Positions 48,233 through 56,078 of a stretch of 64,000 nucleotides of DNA are shown piece by piece; the first letter of the stretch is position 1, and the number at the start of each line of letters is the position of its first letter. A model generated the notes under the pieces. It was given only the letters and a program-made list of their open reading frames with translations. It was not told the DNA's origin and did not search any database. The stretch spans positions 124,001 to 188,000 of the forward strand of contig JAIYCT010000003.1 in NCBI GenBank assembly GCA_027487865.1. The letters are read 5' to 3'. The DNA is from Microbacteriaceae bacterium. GTDB taxonomy: Bacteria > Actinomycetota > Actinomycetes > Actinomycetales > Microbacteriaceae. The position numbers were made by a program, and so were the translations under genes.

Positions 48233-48446
48233 CTAGAGGGGTGAATTCCTTGGCGGTGTAACCGGCGGCGGTAATTGCCTCGGAGAGCTGGTCATTGGAA
48301 AGACCGCTCTGCTCAACGGTGGCAATGCCCTTGGCGTGATCTGCCTGCACAGTTGCAACTCCAGCAAGGCCACTGAGTTCCTTGGTGATGGTCATGGCGC
48401 AGTGACCGCAGGTCATGCCCTCAATCTGAATCTCGATCTTGCTCAA
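48225..48446 (-). CDS. copZ: copper chaperone
   Basis: A 73-aa heavy-metal-associated domain protein with the metal site GMTCGHCAMTI. It would hand Cu(I) to CopA. It starts 69 nt after the ArsR gene on the same strand, with no clear copper-specific regulator (CsoR, CueR) in the window, so the ArsR-type protein may share control. Confidence 0.93.
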   Translation of the reverse strand: MSKIEIQIEGMTCGHCAMTITKELSGLAGVATVQADHAKGIATVEQSGLSNDQLSEAITAAGYTAKEFTPLDA

Positions 48447-48515
48447 TTTGCCTCCTCTATTTGCTGCTTCTGCTACCAGGACAACCCATGAAGGTTGCTT
48501 GAAAATTTCACGCCA

Positions 48516-48854
48516 CTAAGCGTTGAACAGGTTGGCTATTTGGGCCCAACGCTCTCGGTTCAGTGAATACCAAACCCAGGTTCCGCGGCGCTCGCCGCTG
48601 ATTAGACCCGCTTCGGCGAGCTTTTTTAGGTGGTGGCTAATGGTTGGCTGGGTGAGATCCAGTGGTTCGGTTAGGTTGCAGACGCAGGACTCTTGGTTTT
48701 CACTGGCGGCAATCATCGCCAAGATCTGAAGCCTGGTTGGATCTGCAACTGCCTTAAGTGCGGCTGCCATTGACTCCGCGGTCGTGCGAGCAAGCGGCTC
48801 TGTGCCGGCCTTTGGAAGGCAGTCCAGTAGCTGCAATGGAATTCTGGTCACCAC
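48516..48854 (-). CDS. arsR: ArsR/SmtB-family metalloregulator
   Basis: This 112-aa winged-helix repressor has ESCVCNLTEPLDLTQPTISHHLKKL: the CVC motif in the DNA-recognition region is the As(III)/Sb(III) site of classical ArsR proteins. It is divergent from the aquaporin-arsC pair, and the gap contains a palindrome on a TATAAT box. copZ-copA lie downstream on the same strand, so arsenite-type inducers could also raise copper-pump expression. GTG start preceded by CAGG. Confidence 0.92.
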   Translation of the reverse strand: MVTRIPLQLLDCLPKAGTEPLARTTAESMAAALKAVADPTRLQILAMIAASENQESCVCNLTEPLDLTQPTISHHLKKLAEAGLISGERRGTWVWYSLNRERWAQIANLFNA

Positions 48855-48870
48855 TTGTTTACCTGTCTGT

Positions 48871-48886
48871 ATAGATACTTATCTAT
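48871..48886. promoter_or_regulatory. ArsR operator in the divergent ars promoter
   Basis: ATAGATA (48871-48877), CT, TATCTAT (48880-48886) is a perfect inverted repeat of the AT-rich type bound by ArsR/SmtB proteins. It overlaps the -10 TATAAT of the rightward promoter, so binding would block transcription of the aquaporin and arsC. Confidence 0.68.
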
Positions 48887-48889
48887 AAT
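48884..48889 (+). promoter_or_regulatory. -10 box (TATAAT) of the aquaporin-arsC promoter
   Basis: A perfect TATAAT whose first three bases lie inside the right arm of the ArsR palindrome. No good -35 match is found at 16-18 nt, which is common for activator-free repressed actinobacterial promoters. Transcription would start about 27 nt before the GTG at 48923. Confidence 0.5.
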
Positions 48890-48922
48890 GACAACCAGTC
48901 GGCTAAATAGTTAGGTATCTAA

Positions 48923-49591
48923 GTGAAGTTTACGCTAGCGCAGCGCCTGTCTGCCGAATTCTTAGGGACCGCAGGCATTGTCGCGGTGGTTATTGGAGCC
49001 GGCCACATGGCAGCACAGCTGGCAGCAGTTCCTTCTGTTGACCTCGTGATGAATGCATTGGCAACCGCAGGTGTGCTTTTCGTGCTCATCTCACTCTTTG
49101 CCCAAGTCTCCGGATCTCACTTCAACCCTGTGGTGACGATGGTTTTCTGGATTCGCAAGGAAATCGCAAGCGCTGATGCCGCAGGCTATGTGGTCGCTCA
49201 AATTGCCGGGGCAATTTCTGGAGCACTGCTGGCGAATCTAATGTTTGGCGAGGCAGTTTTCACTCAAAGCCCGAACATCAGATCAGGCCTGGGTATCCAT
49301 GTCGCAGAGGTAGTTGCAAGCTTTGGCCTATTGCTGGTAATTCTTCTGCTGATCCAACAGGGCAAGAACAACCTGGTTCCGGTTGCGGTCCCGCTTTGGA
49401 TCTTGGCCGGTTACTTTTTTACCTCATCAACCTCTTTCGCTAACCCAGCGGTGACAATCGGTCGTGGCTTCTCTGACGCCGGAAGCTCGATTGCCTGGGA
49501 GTCAGTTCCAATGTTCATAGTTACTCAAGTGCTTGGAGCGCTCCTTGCTCTAGGCGTAGCAACTTTTTTCAAATCAAAGACCGAAGGGTAG
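48923..49591 (+). CDS. aquaporin-family channel, probable arsenite exit channel (AqpS-like)
   Basis: This 222-aa MIP-family protein has about six membrane segments and the two half-helix motifs, NPV in SGSHFNPVVTMVFW and NPA in FANPAVTIGRG. It sits between a divergent arsR and a downstream arsC (4-nt gap). In Sinorhizobium meliloti a similar channel, AqpS, lets arsenite leave after ArsC reduces arsenate. No ArsB or Acr3 pump is encoded in the window, so that route is likely here. Function by context; the channel could also pass glycerol or water. Confidence 0.9.
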   Translation: MKFTLAQRLSAEFLGTAGIVAVVIGAGHMAAQLAAVPSVDLVMNALATAGVLFVLISLFAQVSGSHFNPVVTMVFWIRKEIASADAAGYVVAQIAGAISGALLANLMFGEAVFTQSPNIRSGLGIHVAEVVASFGLLLVILLLIQQGKNNLVPVAVPLWILAGYFFTSSTSFANPAVTIGRGFSDAGSSIAWESVPMFIVTQVLGALLALGVATFFKSKTEG

Positions 49592-49595
49592 AAAC

Positions 49596-50012
49596 ATGTC
49601 CACTCCAATTGCCTCAGTAATGTTCGTTTGCGTCCACAACGCAGGTCGCAGCCAGATGGCTGCTTCCTACCTTCAGCACCTAGCTGGTGACCGAGTCGAG
49701 GTTCGCTCTTCCGGAACTGCGCCTGCCGACACCGTGAACCCGGCGGTGGTTGAGGCAATGCTCGAAGAGGGCATCGACATCTCGGGCAACACTCCAAAGA
49801 TTCTCACCGACGAGGCTGTTTTGGCCTCTGACTACGTGATCACCATGGGTTGCGGCGACAAGTGCCCGTTCTACCCAGGTAAGACCTACCTGGACTGGAA
49901 GCTTGCAGACCCAGCCGGTCAAGGTGTCGACTTTGTGCGACCAATTCGCGATGAGATCCGCGGCATGGTGGAAGATCTGATTTCTCAGATCGATGCCAAG
50001 TTTGGTAACTAG
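49596..50012 (+). CDS. arsC: arsenate reductase (LMW phosphatase type)
   Basis: A 138-aa protein of the low-molecular-weight phosphatase fold: P-loop CVHNAGRS (Cys12), and downstream cysteines Cys86 and Cys90 in MGCGDKCPFYPGK, with DWKLADP following. It reduces arsenate to arsenite. Related actinobacterial enzymes (Corynebacterium ArsC1/C2) use mycothiol and mycoredoxin; that cofactor use is inferred. Co-transcribed with the aquaporin. Confidence 0.93.
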   Translation: MSTPIASVMFVCVHNAGRSQMAASYLQHLAGDRVEVRSSGTAPADTVNPAVVEAMLEEGIDISGNTPKILTDEAVLASDYVITMGCGDKCPFYPGKTYLDWKLADPAGQGVDFVRPIRDEIRGMVEDLISQIDAKFGN

Positions 50013-50056
50013 CCGTTCAATTGACATTCACCTTGTGAACAGCTAGCTGAAAGCTG

Positions 50057-50075
50057 GGGGCGTTATTTTCGCCCC
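50057..50075 (+). other. GC-rich hairpin abutting the GT4 start codon
   Basis: GGGGCG (50057-50062), loop TTATTTT, CGCCCC (50070-50075), immediately followed by ATG 50076. It may end the arsC transcript or block ribosome entry at the next gene, which has no visible ribosome-binding site. Confidence 0.45.
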
Positions 50076-51224
50076 ATGCTGAAGCGCGTCGCCATTGTCA
50101 CCGAGTCATTTTTGCCTCAGATTAATGGCGTCACCAACTCCGTTGTGAGAGTTCTAGAGACTCTGAAGCAAAACGAAATTGAAGCGATGGTCATCGCTCC
50201 TTCCTCGCAATCTCCTAAGCACCTAGGTTTTGACGTTCACACCACAGCCGCCATCTCGGTGCTGCAGTTCCCGGTTGCGATGCCAGGACCTGGAATCTCG
50301 AAGCTGCTTGAGGATTTTGCTCCAGATGTGATTCACGTCGCCGCCCCATTTATGATCGGCGCTCAGGCTATTGCCTGGGGGCAGAGAAACAATGTGCCAA
50401 CGGTCGCGATCTATCAAACCGATGTTGCAGGTTACCTAGAGCGCTACAACCTAGCTTTTGCAAAGCCAATTCTGGAGAAAATCGTCGGCGGCATTCACTT
50501 TGGCGCGACTTTGAATTTGGCTCCAACCAAGGAGACCGCCGAGTACCTGCGTCAGATCGGTGGCGGCAAGGTAGAAGTTTGGGGGCGTGGGGTCGACCTA
50601 GACCTATTCAGCCCTAAAAATGTGGGCGATGCCGAGACCCAGATCATTAGGTCTCGCATCGCACCACCTCACCACAGGGTAATTGGCTTTGTGGGGAGGT
50701 TGGCCGCGGAGAAGCAGGTCAATCGCATGATTGAACTGATGGATCTGCCAAACACCAGTTTTGTGATCGTGGGCGATGGTCCGGAGCGTGCGAAGCTGGA
50801 AGAACTGTTTAGGGGCAAGCCGGTGCTATTCACCGGAGCGCTAAGCGGTTTGGAATTGGCAAGGACCTACGCTGCGATGGATATTTTTGTTCACTTTGGA
50901 ACCGAGGAGACCTTCGGCCAGACCATCCAGGAGGCGCAGGCCACTGGACTTGCGGTGGTGGCACCAAACATGGGTGGTCCTAGACACCTTATTGAACACA
51001 AGAAATCCGGCATGCTGGCTGACCCATTTGTGCCAAACGGATACCGAAACTTGGTTGCTCAGCTCTTGGCGAGCGAGAGGCTTCGTCAGGAGATTGCCTT
51101 GGGGGCAGCAAGAAGCGTTGAGGGCCGTTCCTGGGCCGCCAACAACGCTAAACTCTTGCAGTACTACCAAGACGCCCTGACTGCTTCTGGCGCGCTAAGA
51201 CTGGAGCGAATTGAACTGGCTTGA
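50076..51224 (+). CDS. GT4-family glycosyltransferase
   Basis: A 382-aa GT-B glycosyltransferase of family 4. It has FLPQINGVTNSVVRVLETL at the N-terminus, VGRLAAEKQVNRMIELM and the E-x7-E signature in EETFGQTIQEAQATGLAVVAPNMGGPRHLI. Actinobacterial homologues (MgtA/PimB-like) mannosylate lipids such as glucuronosyl-diacylglycerol or phosphatidylinositol mannosides; the acceptor here is unknown. It overlaps the DedA gene by 14 nt. Confidence 0.92.
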   Translation: MLKRVAIVTESFLPQINGVTNSVVRVLETLKQNEIEAMVIAPSSQSPKHLGFDVHTTAAISVLQFPVAMPGPGISKLLEDFAPDVIHVAAPFMIGAQAIAWGQRNNVPTVAIYQTDVAGYLERYNLAFAKPILEKIVGGIHFGATLNLAPTKETAEYLRQIGGGKVEVWGRGVDLDLFSPKNVGDAETQIIRSRIAPPHHRVIGFVGRLAAEKQVNRMIELMDLPNTSFVIVGDGPERAKLEELFRGKPVLFTGALSGLELARTYAAMDIFVHFGTEETFGQTIQEAQATGLAVVAPNMGGPRHLIEHKKSGMLADPFVPNGYRNLVAQLLASERLRQEIALGAARSVEGRSWAANNAKLLQYYQDALTASGALRLERIELA

Positions 51225-51846
51225 CGCCCAACAGATAATTAACGCCTTTGGCGACTACGTGGCCTTGGCCGTCACCCTGATCATCTTTTTAGAGACAGCT
51301 TTCATCCTTACCTCGTTCTTACCTGGCGATTCGCTACTGTTTTTGACTGGCCTGGCCCTTGCCACCAGCACCTCCTGGCTTCCGGACTGGGTGGGATTCA
51401 TCCTGATTTGGCTGGCAGCTTTTGTCGGCACCCAGGTCGGTTATTGGATCGGTTACAAAATCGGCCCGCCACTGTTTGAGCAGAACCGCAATTTCATCCT
51501 CAACGAGAAGGTGCTGGCCCGCACCCACGAGTTCTTTGAGAAATACGGCGCTCGCGCCGTGGTGCTGGCTCGTTTCGTGCCAATCCTTAGAGCTTTGATT
51601 CCTATGCTGGCCGGTATCTCCCGGATGGATCTCAAGCGCTTCACGCAGCTAAACCTGATTGGCGCAACCGTCTGGGTTGGCGTTTTCATGCTTGCTGGTT
51701 ACTGGTTGGGTCAGATCCCATACGTCAAGGAAAACCTTGAGACCACGGTTATCTTGATCATCATCTTTACGTCGCTACTTTTGCCTGTTGAGCTGTTGCG
51801 AGATCGAATCTCAAAGGGCATTAAATCAAAGCGTTCTAACGGATAG
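51211..51846 (+). CDS. DedA-family membrane protein
   Basis: A 211-aa DedA/SNARE-associated (VTT) membrane protein: FLETAFILTSFLPGDSLLFLTG, the re-entrant-loop region GTQVGYWIGYKIGPPLF, and FVPILRALIPMLAGISRMDLKRF. DedA proteins act in lipid carrier (undecaprenyl phosphate or phospholipid) flipping. TTG start inside the glycosyltransferase end suggests coupling with glycolipid synthesis. The 3' end overlaps the convergent hydrolase by 11 nt. Confidence 0.92.
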   Translation: MNWLDAQQIINAFGDYVALAVTLIIFLETAFILTSFLPGDSLLFLTGLALATSTSWLPDWVGFILIWLAAFVGTQVGYWIGYKIGPPLFEQNRNFILNEKVLARTHEFFEKYGARAVVLARFVPILRALIPMLAGISRMDLKRFTQLNLIGATVWVGVFMLAGYWLGQIPYVKENLETTVILIIIFTSLLLPVELLRDRISKGIKSKRSNG

Positions 51847-52642
51847 TCATTTCCCAGTTGGGGTGTTTTACCCTTGGGCTGTATGGGCTGAGCGCACTGT
51901 GCTTAGGCTGCATGCCATCTCCGGAGGTAACACCCTTGAGCTTGCGGTCGAAAAACGGCAGTACGTCTCTTGTGACCCACTTTGCGGTCTCCACCAGTCC
52001 ACGAGACACCGCTGTCAGCTCTGGGTTTACGTATCGGTAATTTAGGTCTAGCAGAGCAGCCGCATCATTGGCGACTCGGATGTGGCCCTGACCGGAGAAG
52101 TGGACCATGTCCTCGGCCCAGTAGGCCAAGTTCTCAAAATCTTGAATACCAAAGACATCGAGCATCGGAATTTCAAACTCGTCCGCAACGGTTTCGATCA
52201 GGGTGGAGAAAAGCTCAGCCTTTTGCCTCATCGGCTTGAAAAGCTTCAGGTGAATTGGGTTGATGGTGTTTGCCAACATAACATCGCAACCGGCTGCTAG
52301 CAGCTGGTGGACCCCGTCGCGCAGGCTATCGCGCAGCTGTGGCAGTGAGCTCGGGCGGGTCATGATGTCATTCGAACCTGCCATCACGGTGACCAGGTCC
52401 GGCTGCAGGTAGAGCGCTTGCGGCAACTGACCCTGAATGATCTTCTGCAGCTTGGCCCCCCTGAGGGCAAGATTTGCGTATTGAAACTCAAAACCTGAGT
52501 CGGCGGCCTCTTGGGCCAGAAGACCTGCCAAGCGGTCGGTCCAGCCGTTGTGGTGGCGAGAGTTTTTGAAGGTGAAGTCACCAAGTCCTTCGGAGAGCGA
52601 GTCTCCGATTGCAACGTATGAGCGGTAAGGCTTTCCAATCAC
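51836..52642 (-). CDS. SGNH/GDSL hydrolase
   Basis: This 268-aa esterase-type protein shows the four SGNH blocks: GDSLSEGLGD (Ser), a Gly block around ANLALRGAKLQ, GSNDIMTR (Asn) and DMVHFSGQGHI (Asp/His). No signal peptide, so it is probably cytoplasmic. A C-terminal extension of about 60 residues after the catalytic His is of unknown role. Substrate unknown. Confidence 0.92.
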   Translation of the reverse strand: MIGKPYRSYVAIGDSLSEGLGDFTFKNSRHHNGWTDRLAGLLAQEAADSGFEFQYANLALRGAKLQKIIQGQLPQALYLQPDLVTVMAGSNDIMTRPSSLPQLRDSLRDGVHQLLAAGCDVMLANTINPIHLKLFKPMRQKAELFSTLIETVADEFEIPMLDVFGIQDFENLAYWAEDMVHFSGQGHIRVANDAAALLDLNYRYVNPELTAVSRGLVETAKWVTRDVLPFFDRKLKGVTSGDGMQPKHSALSPYSPRVKHPNWEMTIR

Positions 52643-52787
52643 GAATTCATCAAATGATGCCTAATCGAACAAAAGGCAAACCAACGGTGACGTGTTTGGT
52701 TCGGATTGGTGAATTAGCTGACCCAAGTTGACAAAGCCGGCAAAAGTATGCAAAATTCTTCCAATGTCTACTCGAGCCTTTTCCAGC

Positions 52788-52804
52788 GCGTTGGTTACCA
52801 ACGC
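52788..52804. repeat. inverted repeat in leader (1)
   Basis: GCGTTGGT, T, ACCAACGC: perfect 8-bp arms. It could be an operator for the downstream regulator or an RNA hairpin (with only one unpaired base the DNA-binding reading is more natural). Confidence 0.65.
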
Positions 52805-52845
52805 AATGATGTGTTGCTCGATGTGTATGTGCCTTTCGTGCCGCT

Positions 52846-52867
52846 AATCGAAAAATCTATTTCGATT
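52846..52867. repeat. inverted repeat in leader (2)
   Basis: AATCGAAA (52846-52853) and TTTCGATT (52860-52867) with a 6-nt loop AATCTA: perfect 8-bp arms. It can form an RNA hairpin in the leader. Confidence 0.6.
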
Positions 52868-52895
52868 CCCCTTCGGCACCAGCACCCCAACAAAC

Positions 52896-52910
52896 GCACG
52901 TGATTCGTGC
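52896..52910. repeat. inverted repeat in leader (3)
   Basis: GCACG, TGATT, CGTGC: perfect 5-bp arms, 40 nt before the start codon. Weaker on its own; notable only because it is the third in 125 nt. Confidence 0.4.
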
Positions 52911-52949
52911 ACTCAAAATCGCACACACATCGACGAAGGATTAGAACAA

Positions 52950-53546
52950 ATGACCCAGCTACTAACCAACCAGGAAACCGAAGCTAAGGGCTTCGCGCTA
53001 TACGTCGGAATCTCAGAATCCGAGGCTCAGGCTGCCGGATACTCGCTAGCCGAGATTGCCACCAAGCTGCGCGAAACAATCGCAGAGCTGTTGCCAGAAA
53101 AGGCAAGCGAAACCTATGCAACTTTGGCTATTGCGCCTGTCACTGCAACCGGTCGCAACCTAGACATCACCCGCATTGCACTCAAGGAGCCAAAGGCGAC
53201 TTCGATCAAGTCGGGCAAGCACGAAGAAGCAAAGGCAGCCAAGGGATTGGTGGTTGACCTAACCCGTCGTCGCCTCTTTGTCGATGGTCAGAACGCAAAC
53301 CTCACCTGCAAGGAGTTTGAACTTCTCGCATTCTTGATCGAGAACACCGGCAGGACAGTATCTCGCCAGGAGATCGCAGGAATCTCAGACCGTTGCGGAG
53401 AAGCGACTCCAAACGCTCGAACCATCGATGTTCACGTTCGTAGGTTGCGCGGCAAGATTGCCGGTTACGAGGATGTGGTTCGCACCGCCAGGGGCCAGGG
53501 CTACCGCTTCGATAGGCACCCAGACGTGCTTATCGAACAGCTCTAG
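52950..53546 (+). CDS. winged-helix DNA-binding protein without receiver domain
   Basis: A 198-aa protein. The C-terminal 100 residues form an OmpR/PhoB-type winged helix (LTCKEFELLAFLIENTGRTVSRQEI ... TIDVHVRRLRGKI ... VRTARGQGYRF). The N-terminal 90 residues (ALYVGISESEAQAAGYSLAEIATKLRETIAEL) are not a response-regulator receiver: no phospho-acceptor pattern is visible. It is therefore probably not part of a two-component pair. GAAGGA precedes the ATG. The P-loop kinase follows after 9 nt. Confidence 0.87.
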   Translation: MTQLLTNQETEAKGFALYVGISESEAQAAGYSLAEIATKLRETIAELLPEKASETYATLAIAPVTATGRNLDITRIALKEPKATSIKSGKHEEAKAAKGLVVDLTRRRLFVDGQNANLTCKEFELLAFLIENTGRTVSRQEIAGISDRCGEATPNARTIDVHVRRLRGKIAGYEDVVRTARGQGYRFDRHPDVLIEQL

Positions 53547-53555
53547 ACTGAGCTA

Positions 53556-54140
53556 ATGCAAGATTTCCACCAGGCGGTTGCTGCCATAACCAAGCAGGTA
53601 GTTAGCCTGGTGGATAAAAATCCAGCGCCAATCATTTTGATTGACGGTAGAGCAGCCAGCGGTAAATCCCACCTGGCTGCACAGCTCAAAAACGTTCTGT
53701 TCAAGGAACTTGAGCAAGCCCCTCGGCTTATCCATATGGATGATCTTTATCCAGGCTGGGAGGGCTTGCAGATCGGTTCCTTCTACCTAAACCAGCAGAT
53801 CCTGCAGCCACTAAGCGCAGGCAAGGCCGCGCACTGGCAACTGTGGGATTGGCAAAAAGGAGAACGCGGTAGGACCGATGAACCGGGTAACGGCTGGCGC
53901 GAATTCTCCGGGGGAACTCCACTGATTGTTGAGGGCTGCGGCGCAATCTCCCGTGTCTCCAGCGAGCTAGCCGACTTTCGGGTTTGGATCGAAGCACCAA
54001 AAGAGATTCGTCATGCTCGCTGGCTGGAGCGCGATGGTGAAAAGTTCAACGACTTTTGGCACATTTGGGCAGCCCAGGAAGATGAGTTTTACCAGCAGGA
54101 AAAATCTCAGCAGCTGGCTGATCTGGTAATTGAAAACTAG
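53556..54140 (+). CDS. P-loop kinase, uridine-kinase-like
   Basis: This 194-aa protein has a Walker A in LIDGRAASGKSHLAAQL, a second motif HMDDLYPGWEGL and LIVEGCGAISR, the layout of uridine/nucleoside kinases. The exact substrate is unclear; the gene is usually annotated only as an ATP-binding protein. It follows the winged-helix gene on the same strand and its stop interlocks with that of the convergent DedA gene (CTAG). Confidence 0.8.
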   Translation: MQDFHQAVAAITKQVVSLVDKNPAPIILIDGRAASGKSHLAAQLKNVLFKELEQAPRLIHMDDLYPGWEGLQIGSFYLNQQILQPLSAGKAAHWQLWDWQKGERGRTDEPGNGWREFSGGTPLIVEGCGAISRVSSELADFRVWIEAPKEIRHARWLERDGEKFNDFWHIWAAQEDEFYQQEKSQQLADLVIEN

Positions 54141-54775
54141 CTGTTGCGGTTGAGGCGCCAGGTTCTAACACCGGCGATGATGCTCAGGCCAATTACGACC
54201 AAGGCGATGATGTAAACAAAAGACCTCACCCACTCAATTGAGTAGGTGAAGTAACCGGCAACCGTAAGGCCCGTTCCCCAAAGCACCGCTCCAACAAAAT
54301 TGGCGGAGAAGAATTTGTAGTAGTTCATTTTGCCAATGCCCGCTAGCGCTGGAATTATCACTCTGGCCCAGGGGATAAATCGGGCAACCACCACCGACCA
54401 CCAGCCATAGCTTTGGTAGAACTGCTCGGAGCGAACAATCGCCTTTTTGAGCCAGCTACCTTTTCGCTTGTCGAGGTATGGCCTGCCGTAGTGTCGCCCC
54501 AGGGTGTAGCCCACTTGGTCACCGAGCCAGGCTGCGATGCCGACACCAATTGCCATGACGTAAATGTTTATCGAGTCTGTGTGAGCGGCTGCAATTAGTC
54601 CTGCTGCAAATACCAGTGAGTCACCGGTGATAAAGGGTATGAATGCGCCTATAAACAAGCCGGTCCCTGCGAATACCAGACCGAATACCGCAAGGTAAAA
54701 AAGCACCGGACCAATCACATCGAACCAGCCAACGATATCGTCGGTAACAGAGGCACGAATATTGATTAGATTCAC
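54137..54775 (-). CDS. DedA-family membrane protein
   Basis: A 212-aa second DedA paralogue: FAGTGLFIGAFIPFITGDSLVFAAGLIAA, AWLGDQVGYTLGRHYGRPYL, and FIPWARVIIPALAGIGKMNYYKFF. GTG start. It differs clearly from the copy at 51.2 kb, so the two are old paralogues. Likely a lipid scramblase/flippase-type role. Confidence 0.92.
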   Translation of the reverse strand: MNLINIRASVTDDIVGWFDVIGPVLFYLAVFGLVFAGTGLFIGAFIPFITGDSLVFAAGLIAAAHTDSINIYVMAIGVGIAAWLGDQVGYTLGRHYGRPYLDKRKGSWLKKAIVRSEQFYQSYGWWSVVVARFIPWARVIIPALAGIGKMNYYKFFSANFVGAVLWGTGLTVAGYFTYSIEWVRSFVYIIALVVIGLSIIAGVRTWRLNRNS

Positions 54776-54854
54776 CCGACAAGTTTACCCGCCTATCCGC
54801 AATGGCCTAATCGGGCCAAATCGCCTGAGTAAACTTGGGGGAATGCATATCGGT

Positions 54855-55931
54855 ATGAAAATCTCCTCCCTGTTTTTGCTTAGTGCTTTGGTGCTAACCG
54901 GCTGCTCAGCAGCCCCTGAAGTAAGCCCCAGTGCATCACCAACCATCACCGAGGAACCGGCTCCAGAGCCGGTTTACCTGACTGCCCCATTGACTGGTGT
55001 GCAGTATTTGGAGGGCACCAATCAGTTCCTAGCGCTACCTGCAGTCTCCGCGAAGATCGACAACACCTACGCCGGTCGTCCACAGCTTGCGCTGAATGAT
55101 GCCGACATTGTCTACGTCACTCGCGTCGAAGGTGGCATGACCAGGCTGGTGCCGGTTTGGCACTCCCGCATGCCAGAGAACATTGGACCGGTGCGATCGG
55201 TTCGTCCGGTAGATGCCAGCATCATCGATCAGTACGGCGGCGTATTTGTTTACTCCGGTGGTCAGAGCCCATTCAAGAACGCGGCTCGGGACACCGGCTT
55301 GGTGATGAGCGATGAGGACACCGAGAACGGCAATGACACCTACTTCCGCGAGCCTTCGAGAAACGCTCCGTGGAACCTGTTCTTCCGCGCTCAGAAATTG
55401 CAGTCAATCCATGTCGAGCAACCAGCCCCAACTCAGTCTCTAGTCTTTGATGCCTCACCAAGTGCTGTTGAACTAGGCGAAGCGGTGACCGAGATTGACG
55501 TGAAGTACACCTCACTGCGCTCGACCTGGAAGCCTGGCACCGCAGCTCTGCCATGGACTGCGACCTCGGAGCCAGTTTGGATGCGCTGGATGGACAAGAC
55601 CGAACACCTGCAAGAAGGTGGCGAGCAGGTAATCGCGAAGAACGTGATCGTGATGGAGGTTGAGCATGACCTCAGCTTTATCGACCCTAAGTACGGCGCA
55701 ATCCCTAAGGCCAAGATCAACGACAACACCGGCGTTGCCCACATATTTAGCGATGGCTTCTACCTAAAGGCTGTTTGGACCAAGGCCGGTAACGACCAGC
55801 CGATTCTCTACACCCTAGAAACCGGTGAACCGGTAAAACTTGCAATTGGTAACACCTGGGTTGAAATGATGGATCTTCCGCGCTCGAAGCTAACCATCAC
55901 CAAGCCTGAGGTTGTAGAAGAGACCGAGTAG
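54855..55931 (+). CDS. DUF3048 lipoprotein
   Basis: The protein begins MKISSLFLLSALVLTGC, a lipoprotein signal with the lipidated Cys at 17; the track start at 54762 and an ATG at 54843 only add residues before it. The mature 340 residues match DUF3048 (YerB-like): SAKIDNTYAGRPQLALNDADIVYVTRVEGGMTRLVPVWH, IGPVRSVRPVD, and YLKAVWTKAG near the end. The function of the family is unknown; it faces the cell exterior. The first 30 residues after the Cys are a Pro/Glu/Ser linker. Confidence 0.9.
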   Translation: MKISSLFLLSALVLTGCSAAPEVSPSASPTITEEPAPEPVYLTAPLTGVQYLEGTNQFLALPAVSAKIDNTYAGRPQLALNDADIVYVTRVEGGMTRLVPVWHSRMPENIGPVRSVRPVDASIIDQYGGVFVYSGGQSPFKNAARDTGLVMSDEDTENGNDTYFREPSRNAPWNLFFRAQKLQSIHVEQPAPTQSLVFDASPSAVELGEAVTEIDVKYTSLRSTWKPGTAALPWTATSEPVWMRWMDKTEHLQEGGEQVIAKNVIVMEVEHDLSFIDPKYGAIPKAKINDNTGVAHIFSDGFYLKAVWTKAGNDQPILYTLETGEPVKLAIGNTWVEMMDLPRSKLTITKPEVVEETE

Positions 55932-55934
55932 TTT

Positions 55935-56078
55935 GTGCGCGGAGTGAAAAAGGAAAACCTTCCCGAGAAACTCTGCCTACGCTGCCAAAAGCCAATGGTC
56001 TGGCGCAAAAAGTGGGAAAAAACTTGGGACGAAGTGAAGTACTGCTCAGAAAAGTGCCGTCGCACTAAAGATCAGTAG
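55935..56078 (+). CDS. DUF2256 small protein with four-cysteine zinc-ribbon-like motif (not in ORF track)
   Basis: A 47-aa ORF, too short for the track: the translation reads LPEKLCLRCQKPMVWRKKWE, then WDEVKYCSEKCRR. This is the DUF2256 pattern (CxxC ... FxWRKKW ... VKYCSxxCR), with four cysteines likely to bind zinc. It starts at GTG 55935 (or 55944), 3 nt after the DUF3048 stop, and its end overlaps galU by 14 nt. Function unknown. The family match makes it a real gene. Confidence 0.85.
   Translation: MRGVKKENLPEKLCLRCQKPMVWRKKWEKTWDEVKYCSEKCRRTKDQ

Larger units (their letters stand above)
52643..52949 (+). promoter_or_regulatory. long hairpin-rich leader/promoter region
   Basis: This 307-nt gap has no convincing ORF. 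It holds TTGACA (52728-52733) and, 17 nt on, CAAAAT (52751-52756), a plausible promoter reading right. The following leader of about 190 nt contains three inverted repeats at 52788-52804, 52846-52867 and 52896-52910, before GAAGGA and the ATG at 52950. The hydrolase start on the left shares the region. The leader may regulate the winged-helix gene. Confidence 0.5.

Noticed and set aside
50021-50049. TTGACA-N17-TAGCTG as a promoter for the GT4 gene
   Set aside because: The -35 is perfect but the -10 matches only two of six bases.
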